Source of the DNA: SZUA-309 sp050185825
Lineage (GTDB): Bacteria > Pseudomonadota > Gammaproteobacteria > Pseudomonadales > Azotimanducaceae
NCBI GenBank assembly: GCA_050185825.1
Contig: JBFWZA010000024.1
Span: forward strand, 7,570 to 71,569
Direction: 5' to 3'
DNA length: 64,000 nt
The notes under the pieces are model-generated. The model did not search any database, was not told the DNA's origin, and saw nothing but the letters and a program-made list of their open reading frames with translations. Position numbers and translations under genes: made by a program. Below are positions 57,712 through 64,000 of the stretch, piece by piece (the first letter of the stretch is position 1; every line of letters begins with the position of its first letter).

Positions 57712-59187
57712 TCAGAACGTGGCCTTCCCGCCCGCGAGCCGCACGCTGCGGCCGCAGAACTCCTCGCGGGTCATGGCGTTCATGACATCGCGATCCTCGG
57801 TGGTGGCGAGCGTTCTCCTGCCATCGTCGAGCAGGGCGCTCACGTAGCCGATCCTCGGCGCCTCGCCGGCATACATGACGGTGTAGCTCTCCACCGTGGC
57901 GCTGCCTTCGTGGGCGGCGATGGCGTCGCGCAGCGGTGTGCGATCCACCTCGGCCTGAACGTCCTGGTGGCGGAACGGCTGCGAGGGCGGCATTGCGGAG
58001 TACACGCCGAAGGCGTGCTTGGTGAGATAGCCGCCGTTCGCAGTGATGAGACCGCAGGCGTTGCGGTCGCCGCGCAGCAGCTCGGCCATGCGTGCGATTG
58101 AGTGCATCACGTAGTTGTTCAGCGGTCCGCCCGCGAACGTGAGGCCGCCTGTCACGGTCAGCGGACGGCCGAGATCCAGGCCCACTTCCCGCGCCCCCAC
58201 CTGCACGGCGACAGGGAAGCAGCTGTAGACGTCCACCAGGTCCACATCGGCCGGCGACAGGTCGCAGAGCTCCAGCGCCCGACGGCCGGCGACCCGGATA
58301 GCCGGTGACCCGTAGAAGGTATCGCGCCGGGAGAACGCGTAGGCGTCGTGGGCGTCCGTGCCGGCCCAGGGATAAACCCAGCGATCCTCCGGGATGCCCA
58401 GTGTCCGGGCCTTGCTTTCGGAGCAGAGGATGAGGGCCGCGGCCTGATCGACGTTGTTGTTGGAGTTCATGAGCTTGGGGTAGGGGAAGGACACCGGCCG
58501 GTTGAAATCGCTCAGGGTGCGGATTTCTTCGGCGGTTCTGGGTTCCCGGATCCAGGCGTGCGGATTGCCTGCGGCCACCGCCGAAAAACCGGCCCAGAGC
58601 TCCGAGATCCTGCGCTGGTGTTCCTCGATGGACTCCCCGAGGTGGTGACGCAGGGCGTTCTCGAACATGGGATAGACCTGGATCGGCTGCACGAGACCGA
58701 TGGCGGCCTCCAGCTCGTCGATCATCTTCACGTCCTCGCCGATCATCGCGTCCGGCTGTCCGGGCGCCGGCTGCCAGTTCAGCTCCGAGCGCAGGTCGAG
58801 TCCCGCTCTTCGGGCCTTCGCCTGCGTGTTCCCGCACTCGGCGCCGGTGATGACGATGACCTCCTGGCGGCCTGCCTGGATGTCGAGGGCTGCCTGATTG
58901 ACGGTGGTCTGCACGAAGTTGCCGCCGAACTGCGACAGACGTGTTTCGGCGCCAGGCGCGCCGATGGCGTCGGCCACCACGGCTGCCGGATTCCGGTACG
59001 GCCAGATGCCCCGGATCACCCGCACGCTGCCGGTGGCGGCGAGGAGCGTGCGGCTCCCTGCGTCTTCGGCCGCCGCCGTCACTGCGTCGATCATCAGCGC
59101 CAGTGGTTCCCGTGCCTCGCGCGGATCGTCACAGCGCTGCTCGATCTGGGCAATGCCTACCAGTACGGGTGTCTCACTCATGGTCAT
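57712..59187 (-). CDS. Thiolase-like protein type 1 (SCP2-thiolase fold, no nucleophilic Cys)
   Basis: A 491-residue thiolase superfamily protein. It is usually annotated acetyl-CoA acetyltransferase, but the place of the nucleophilic Cys reads QFGGNFVQTTVNQAALDIQAG, with no Cys. Later blocks keep the fold (LVDVYSCFPVAVQVG; TGGLTFAGGPLNNYVMHSIA; ANGGYLTKHAFGVYS with an active-site type His). After about residue 405 comes an extra C-terminal domain (ATVESYTVMYAGEAPRIGYV), as described for mycobacterial and trypanosomal TLP1. These bind CoA but lack thiolase activity; a function here is open. ATG 59187 or 59181 may start it. Confidence 0.78.
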   Translation of the reverse strand: MTMSETPVLVGIAQIEQRCDDPREAREPLALMIDAVTAAAEDAGSRTLLAATGSVRVIRGIWPYRNPAAVVADAIGAPGAETRLSQFGGNFVQTTVNQAALDIQAGRQEVIVITGAECGNTQAKARRAGLDLRSELNWQPAPGQPDAMIGEDVKMIDELEAAIGLVQPIQVYPMFENALRHHLGESIEEHQRRISELWAGFSAVAAGNPHAWIREPRTAEEIRTLSDFNRPVSFPYPKLMNSNNNVDQAAALILCSESKARTLGIPEDRWVYPWAGTDAHDAYAFSRRDTFYGSPAIRVAGRRALELCDLSPADVDLVDVYSCFPVAVQVGAREVGLDLGRPLTVTGGLTFAGGPLNNYVMHSIARMAELLRGDRNACGLITANGGYLTKHAFGVYSAMPPSQPFRHQDVQAEVDRTPLRDAIAAHEGSATVESYTVMYAGEAPRIGYVSALLDDGRRTLATTEDRDVMNAMTREEFCGRSVRLAGGKATF

Positions 59188-59222
59188 CGGTCTTTTTCAG
59201 GTGGTTGGATCGGGTGGTTGTC

Positions 59223-59309
59223 TGGTAGCTGGGGCGGGAGTCGAACCCGCACTTGGTCGCCCAAACTGGATTTTGAGTCCAGCGCGTCTACCAGTTTCGC
59301 CACCCAGCC
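59223..59309 (-). tRNA. tRNA-Leu(CAA)
   Basis: An 87-nt class II tRNA with encoded CCA (59225-59223). Acceptor GGCTGGG pairs with CCCAGCT (one G-U); the D-arm begins TGGCGAAACTGG; the anticodon stem CTGGA/TCCAG holds the loop CTCAAAA with anticodon CAA, which reads UUG; a long variable arm follows, and the T-arm is GCGGGTTCGACTCCCGC. It lies in the gap between the TLP1-like gene and queA. A GATAAA-type -10 box may lie about 45 bp upstream. Confidence 0.93.
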
Positions 59310-59475
59310 GGAATGCCGCCCGTCGCGGGCTGCGCCGCGCCTGGCGGGGACGAGGTTTTTATCACACCGGCGCACGGGCTGGCCAGCGCGGGTCAGCCAC
59401 CGGAAGCGCCGGGCTCCTCTGGTTCGCCATCCTGGTCTACAATCCGCGGCCCCTGTCCGGCTGGCCGGTAAAGCC

Positions 59476-60570
59476 ATGCGCACAACTCAGCAGATGACCC
59501 CGACCGCGGGACGACCGTGGCGGCGGGAAGACTTCGGCTACGAGCTGCCTGCCGAGCTCGTTGCGCAGCACCCGTCGCCGGTACGCGATGCCAGCCGGTT
59601 GCTGGTCCTCGGGCGATCCGGCCCGTCGCCGTCGGTCCGGCACCTGGCATTCACCGACCTGCCGGCGCAGCTGAAGCCGGGCGACCTGCTCGTGGTGAAC
59701 GACACCCGCGTGATCAAGGCCAGACTGCTGGCCGGGAAGGACACCGGCGGCAGGGCGGAAGTGCTGCTCGAGCGGATCCTCTCCGAGCGTGAGGCGCTCT
59801 GTCAGGTTCGGGTCAGCAAACCCCTGAAAACGGGACGAACGCTCAAGGCGGGTGGGAGCGAGATCACGGTGATCGGCCGGGAAGGAGAGTTCTACCGGCT
59901 GCGCTTCCCGGAGCCCGTGCTCACCTTTCTCGACAGCCACGGCAGCGTGCCGCTGCCGCCCTACATCGACAGGGCGTCGGACGCAGCGGATGAATCCCGC
60001 TATCAGACGTTGTGGAGTGCTTCGCCCGGGGCGGTTGCCGCCCCGACGGCCGGCCTGCACTTCACACAGCGCCTGCTCGAGGAGATCGAAGCCAGGGGGA
60101 TTCGGCGGGTCACGGTCACGCTGCATGTCGGCGCCGGCACTTTCCAGCCGGTGCGGGTCAGCAACGTCGCCGAGCATCGCATGCATTTCGAACGCTACGA
60201 GGTTCCCCGGGCGACCGCCGCGGCCATCCGCGAGACCGCGCGGGACGGGGGCCGGATCGTCGCTGTCGGCACGACGGTCGTCCGGACCCTGGAATCCGCC
60301 GCCATCGGCGAGCACGACGTGCGCCCGGGGCCGGGGGAGACCGATCTCTTCATCACGCCGGGATTCCGCTTCCGGGTGGTGGATGCGCTGGTCACGAACT
60401 TCCACCTTCCCGAGTCGACGCTGCTGATGCTGGTAGCGGCGTTCGGCGGCCACCGGGACGTCATGGCGGCTTACCGGGAGGCGGTGGCGGCGCGATACCG
60501 GTTTTTCAGCTACGGGGATGCCATGTTTCTGGAACGAGCTGCGGCCGACGCTGCGGGAACGACGCCATGA
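59476..60570 (+). CDS. queA: tRNA preQ1(34) S-adenosylmethionine ribosyltransferase-isomerase
   Basis: Transfers and isomerises the ribose of SAM to preQ1 in tRNA, giving epoxyqueuosine. The 364-residue product has FGYELPAELVAQHP near its start, DLLVVNDTRVIKARLLAGKD, APTAGLHFTQRLLEEI, VTLHVGAGTFQPVRV, and TNFHLPESTLLMLVAAFGG. The frame is open far upstream through the tRNA. ATG 59476 or 59494 is the start; both fit. A TACAAT at 59438-59443 could be its -10 box, without a clear -35. It overlaps tgt by four bases. Confidence 0.95.
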   Translation: MRTTQQMTPTAGRPWRREDFGYELPAELVAQHPSPVRDASRLLVLGRSGPSPSVRHLAFTDLPAQLKPGDLLVVNDTRVIKARLLAGKDTGGRAEVLLERILSEREALCQVRVSKPLKTGRTLKAGGSEITVIGREGEFYRLRFPEPVLTFLDSHGSVPLPPYIDRASDAADESRYQTLWSASPGAVAAPTAGLHFTQRLLEEIEARGIRRVTVTLHVGAGTFQPVRVSNVAEHRMHFERYEVPRATAAAIRETARDGGRIVAVGTTVVRTLESAAIGEHDVRPGPGETDLFITPGFRFRVVDALVTNFHLPESTLLMLVAAFGGHRDVMAAYREAVAARYRFFSYGDAMFLERAAADAAGTTP

Positions 60571-61682
60571 GCTTCGAGCTGCTCGAAACCGACGGTGCGG
60601 CCAGGCGCGGCCGTCTGACTACGGCCCACGGCGCCGTGGAGACGCCGGTGTTCATGCCCTGCGGCACCTACGGCACGGTGAAGGGCATGACGCCGGAAGG
60701 CCTCGGGCGGGTGGGCACCCAGATGCTGCTCGGCAACACCTTCCATCTCATGCTGCGGCCGGGGGACGTGGCGGTGCGCAACCTGGGCGGTCTGCACGAC
60801 TTCATGGGCTGGCCCGGCCCCATACTGACCGACAGCGGCGGGTTTCAGGTCTTCAGCCTGGGCGAGCTCAGGAAGATCAGCGAGGAGGGCGTGGTCTTCC
60901 GCTCCCCGATCAACGGCGACCGGGTCACCCTGTCGCCGGAAATCTCCATGCGGGTGCAGCTCAATCTGGGTTCCGACGTGGTGATGATCTTCGACGAGTG
61001 CACGCCGTACCCGGCGTCCGAGTCGGAAGCCCGCGCATCCATGGCGCTGTCGCTGCGCTGGGCGGATCGATCACGGCGGGCCTTCGACGCCTTGCGTGAG
61101 AACGACCGGGCCCGGCTGTTCGGGATCGTTCAGGGAGGGATGTATCAGGGGCTGCGCCGGGAGAGCCTGGAGGGGCTGGTCGACATCGGCTTCGACGGCT
61201 ACGCGGTGGGCGGGCTTTCCGTGGGCGAGCCGAAGGCGGAGATGGACGCGGTGCTGACGAACCTGCTGCCGCTGATGCCGGCCGACCGACCCCGCTATCT
61301 CATGGGGGTGGGCACGCCGGAGGATCTGGTGCGGGGTGTGGAGCTCGGCGTCGACATGTTCGATTGCGTCCTGCCGACGCGTAACGCCAGGAACGGTCAC
61401 GCGTTCACGTCCACGGGCGCGGTCAGGATCCGCAATGCCGTCCACCGGGACGACCCGTTGCCGCTGGATGCGGCCTGCACCTGTTACACCTGTGCGAACT
61501 TCTCCCGGGCGTACCTGCACCATCTGGAGCGCTGCGGCGAGATGCTGGGTGCCATGCTGATGACGGAACACAACCTTCATTATTACCACTCCCTGATGGC
61601 CCGTTTGCGCGCCTCTATCGAAAACGGTACATTTCGCTCCCTCATCGAGACCCTCAGAAACGACTGGAACGCCCCGCAATGA
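60567..61682 (+). CDS. tgt: tRNA-guanine transglycosylase
   Basis: Exchanges guanine for preQ1 in the wobble position of tRNA-Asp, Asn, His and Tyr, just before the QueA step. 371 residues. The catalytic Asp is in PILTDSGGFQVFSLG and the nucleophile Asp in GVDMFDCVLPTR; the zinc site is CTCYTC with a downstream His (YLHHLERC). ATG overlaps the queA stop (ATGA) and the end overlaps yajC in the same way. Confidence 0.97.
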   Translation: MSFELLETDGAARRGRLTTAHGAVETPVFMPCGTYGTVKGMTPEGLGRVGTQMLLGNTFHLMLRPGDVAVRNLGGLHDFMGWPGPILTDSGGFQVFSLGELRKISEEGVVFRSPINGDRVTLSPEISMRVQLNLGSDVVMIFDECTPYPASESEARASMALSLRWADRSRRAFDALRENDRARLFGIVQGGMYQGLRRESLEGLVDIGFDGYAVGGLSVGEPKAEMDAVLTNLLPLMPADRPRYLMGVGTPEDLVRGVELGVDMFDCVLPTRNARNGHAFTSTGAVRIRNAVHRDDPLPLDAACTCYTCANFSRAYLHHLERCGEMLGAMLMTEHNLHYYHSLMARLRASIENGTFRSLIETLRNDWNAPQ

Positions 61683-62020
61683 ACCTCTTCGAAACCGCCG
61701 CCTTCGCTGCCGACGCCGGGGCGCCGCCGGCCGATGCCGGCCTGATCAACCTGCTGTTCCTGGGCGGTTTCGTTCTGATTTTCTACTTTCTGCTGTGGCG
61801 GCCGCAGAGCAAGCGCCGCAAGGAGCACCAGGCGCTGATGGCCGGTCTGGCGAAGGGTGACGAGGTCGTTACCGCAGGCGGTATCGTCGGCCTGGTCAAC
61901 AAGGTGGAAGACGACTTCGTGAAGATCCAGGTCGCCAGCAACGTGGAGCTGCGGGTACAGAAGAGCGCCGTCGGCGCTACCCTGCCGAAGGGCACGCTCA
62001 AGTCTCTCGAAGACGCCTGA
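61679..62020 (+). CDS. yajC: Preprotein translocase accessory subunit YajC
   Basis: Small single-pass membrane protein of 113 residues that associates with SecDF. After a short N terminus the membrane helix LINLLFLGGFVLIFYFLLW is followed by the conserved RPQSKRRKEHQALMAGLAKG and DEVVTAGGIVGLVNKVEDD. The ATG overlaps the tgt stop. secD follows after 23 bp. Confidence 0.95.
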   Translation: MNLFETAAFAADAGAPPADAGLINLLFLGGFVLIFYFLLWRPQSKRRKEHQALMAGLAKGDEVVTAGGIVGLVNKVEDDFVKIQVASNVELRVQKSAVGATLPKGTLKSLEDA

Positions 62021-62043
62021 CAGGCGCCGGAACCCAAGCGCTG

Positions 62044-63987
62044 ATGGCAACAGGACGGGGCACCACCACCACGGGTCCGGGGCTTTTCGGACTGTCCAAG
62101 CCGGTCAACAGACCGCCCAATACATCGTCCATCTGGCGCTACCTGATCGTGGGCGCCATCGTGCTGATCGGCGCCATCTACGCGGCACCGAATCTCTTCC
62201 AGCCGGACAGCGCGCTGCAGATCAAGACGGTCACCAGCATCGGCGGTGGCGCTGAGAGCGTGCGCGGTGTCAATCAGTCGCTGGTCGACCGGGCGGTGTC
62301 GCTGCTTCGCTCCGGAGGCATTGCCGTCAAGGGCGCGGAGCTCGATGGCGACTCGGTCATCATCCGTGTGGAAAGCGACGACGCCCAGCTTCGCGGCCAG
62401 GCGGTGCTCCGCGAGGCGCTGAACAGCGTGGGGGACGCGCGTTACGTGGTGGCGCTCACCCGCGCGTCGACGACGCCGGCCTGGCTCGATGATCTCGGGG
62501 CCAAGCCGATGTCGCTCGGTCTCGACCTCTCCGGCGGTGTCCACTTCCTGCTCCAGGTGGATATGGACAAGTTCCTCGGTGACCGGATGGCGTCCAATCA
62601 GGAAGCCATCCGCGACCTGCTGGTGGAGGAAAGGATCCGCTACGCGTCCGGTGACTGGGTCGACGGCTCGGTGATCAGCATTCCCTTCCAGAGCGAGCAG
62701 GCCAGGGACGATGCCCGCTCTGTCATCGCGGAGCGTTTCGAAGAGTTCGACGTCGCAGATCAGGACGTCGACGGCCGCCCCGGCCTGCGTCTCTCGATAA
62801 GCGATGAGCAGATCCGCCAGCTCGAGGATCTGGCGATCCAGCAGAACCTGCAGAGCCTCAGAAACCGGGTGAACGAGCTGGGTGTATCCGAACCGCTGGT
62901 GCAGCGTCTGGGCCGGTCCCGTATCGTGCTCGATCTCCCGGGTATCCAGGACAGTGCCCGGGCCAAGGAGATCATCAACAAGTTCGCCAATCTGGAATTC
63001 CGGCTGGTGGCCGGTCCGAATGCCAGACCCTCGCAGACCGAGCGTTACCGCTACGAGGGCGCACCGGTCATTCTCGAGAAGCACAACATCGTCACCGGCA
63101 ATCAGGTGACCAACGCCATACAGGAATACGATCCGGAAACGGGTCAGCCGCAGGTCAGCATCAATCTGGACAACGACGGCGGCCGGGCCATGAACGAAGC
63201 CACGAAAGACAACGTGGGCAATTCCATGGCCATCATCTTCAAGGAGCTCCGGGTCGACATGCGCGAGGAGGTGGTGGACGGAGAGCCGAAGCTGGTTCCC
63301 TACACAACCGAAGAGAAGCGCGTGATCAACGTGGCGACGATCCAGTCGGCGCTCGGCTTCCGCTTCCGGATCACGGGCCTGGGGCTGCAGGAGGCCCGGG
63401 ATCTGGCCCTGCTGCTGCGCGCCGGCGCGCTGGCGGCGCCCATGTACATCGTCGAGGAGCGTTCGGTCGGTGCGAGCCTCGGTGACGACAACATCGAAGC
63501 GGGCAAGAACTCGGCGGCAATCGGTTTCGCGGTCGTCATGCTGTTCATGCTCTTCTACTACCGCTGGTTCGGCCTGGCAGCGGACCTGGCGCTGGTCGCC
63601 AACGTCATGCTGCTGGTGGCCGTCATGTCCGTCCTCGGCGCCACGCTGACCCTCCCGGGTATCGCCGGCATCGTGCTCACTGTGGGCATGGCGGTGGACG
63701 CGAACGTGCTCATCTTCTCCCGCATCCGGGAAGAGCTCAGGGAGCGCGCACCTCAGGCGGCCATCGCCGCAGGCTTCGATCGGGCGCTGCTGACGATTCT
63801 CGACGCCAACATCACCACCTTCTTCGTCGCCATCATCCTCTTCTCCATCGGCAGCGGTCCTGTGAAGGGTTTTGCCGTGACGCTGGCGATCGGCATCGTC
63901 ACCTCGATGTTCACGGCCATCATCGGCACGCGCTCGATCGTCAACCTGATGTATGGCGGCCGCAAGCTGGAGACGCTGAAGGTATGA
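62044..63987 (+). CDS. secD: Protein translocase subunit SecD
   Basis: Proton-driven RND-type translocation factor of 647 residues that pulls exported proteins across the membrane. One N-terminal helix (YLIVGAIVLIGAIYAAPNL) precedes a large periplasmic part with GLDLSGGVHFLLQVDM and LRNRVNELGVSEPLVQRLG; the C-terminal five helices hold LTVGMAVDANVLIFSRIREE with the conserved Asp-Asn. The first 30 residues (ATGRGTTTTGPGLFGLSKPV) are a Gly/Thr-rich extension before the first helix, not usual in E. coli SecD. The end overlaps secF. Confidence 0.95.
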   Translation: MATGRGTTTTGPGLFGLSKPVNRPPNTSSIWRYLIVGAIVLIGAIYAAPNLFQPDSALQIKTVTSIGGGAESVRGVNQSLVDRAVSLLRSGGIAVKGAELDGDSVIIRVESDDAQLRGQAVLREALNSVGDARYVVALTRASTTPAWLDDLGAKPMSLGLDLSGGVHFLLQVDMDKFLGDRMASNQEAIRDLLVEERIRYASGDWVDGSVISIPFQSEQARDDARSVIAERFEEFDVADQDVDGRPGLRLSISDEQIRQLEDLAIQQNLQSLRNRVNELGVSEPLVQRLGRSRIVLDLPGIQDSARAKEIINKFANLEFRLVAGPNARPSQTERYRYEGAPVILEKHNIVTGNQVTNAIQEYDPETGQPQVSINLDNDGGRAMNEATKDNVGNSMAIIFKELRVDMREEVVDGEPKLVPYTTEEKRVINVATIQSALGFRFRITGLGLQEARDLALLLRAGALAAPMYIVEERSVGASLGDDNIEAGKNSAAIGFAVVMLFMLFYYRWFGLAADLALVANVMLLVAVMSVLGATLTLPGIAGIVLTVGMAVDANVLIFSRIREELRERAPQAAIAAGFDRALLTILDANITTFFVAIILFSIGSGPVKGFAVTLAIGIVTSMFTAIIGTRSIVNLMYGGRKLETLKV

Positions 63988-64000
63988 CCGTCCCGAACAT
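63984..64000 (+). CDS. secF: First codons of the next gene, presumably secF
   Basis: An ATG at 63984 overlaps the secD stop (ATGA), and five full codons (MTVPN) are visible before the window ends. The identity as secF rests on the near-universal secD-secF order; the residues themselves are too few to judge. Confidence 0.55.

Noticed and set aside
57281..58837. A long fused RDD protein reaching 58837
   Set aside because: The upstream 378 codons are the out-of-frame shadow of the thiolase-like gene (Arg/Gly/Ala-rich); RDD homology starts only near 57690.
58348..59475. queA beginning far upstream, through the tRNA
   Set aside because: The frame is open by chance across tRNA-Leu; family similarity begins after ATG 59476/59494.

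Overview
The window reads as a GC-rich (roughly two-thirds GC) gammaproteobacterial chromosome segment. Gene order over the first 22.7 kb resembles the Pseudomonas proB-rpsT-murJ-ribF-lspA-fkpB / type IV pilus minor-pilin / pilR-pilS-bamD / rluD-pgeF region, and later blocks (holD-rimI-prfC, pepA-holC-valS, lptFG, queA-tgt-yajC-secDF, ilvIHC-pssA) are also standard for the class. Genus cannot be set from sequence alone. Almost all of it is core genome; I see no insertion sequence, prophage, CRISPR array or rRNA, and one tRNA.

Layout. 1-4270: end of proB, rpsT, then murJ-ribF-lspA-fkpB, with ileS and ispH missing from their usual places. 4315-16746: a type IV pilus set, pilE-fimU-pilV-pilW-pilX-pilY1-pilY2 on the plus strand and fimT on the minus strand; pilY1 encodes an outsized 2697-residue adhesin with a tandem-repeat stalk. 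16842-20856: bamD-pilS-pilR with overlapping ends, which probably controls the pilus genes. 20951-23247: rluD-pgeF, a strong terminator, and a DUF4124 protein. 23509-27811: branched-chain amino acid genes ilvI-ilvH-ilvC and pssA. 27890-30551: the MsrPQ periplasmic methionine sulfoxide repair pair (msrQ start anomalous) and a DAHP synthase. 30590-34166: a HolD-like psi subunit, rimI, prfC and a SirB1-like protein.

34206-42809 is a lipid-precursor block: fabY and a thiolase (overlapping ends), moaB, and a 1614-residue protein carrying both carboxyltransferase halves, biotin carboxylase and the biotin carrier in one chain. Its 3' end is followed by a diverged second copy of its last codons. 42813-49605: an unrecognised two-domain secreted protein, a TauE/SafE exporter with a divergent LysR regulator, hemH, an unusual hisH-hisF pair outside any his operon, and a quinone oxidoreductase. 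49624-54961: pepA-holC-(conserved unknown)-valS on the minus strand. 55083-57271: lptF-lptG. 57281-59187: an RDD membrane protein and a thiolase-like protein without the nucleophilic cysteine. 59223-59309: tRNA-Leu(CAA). 59476-64000: queA-tgt-yajC-secD and the first codons of secF.

The features most worth attention are the enlarged PilY1, the all-in-one acyl-CoA carboxylase with its duplicated tail and its FabY/thiolase neighbours, the excision of ileS and ispH together with inversion of the minor pilin block, the deltaproteobacterial-looking HisHF, and the msrQ start problem.
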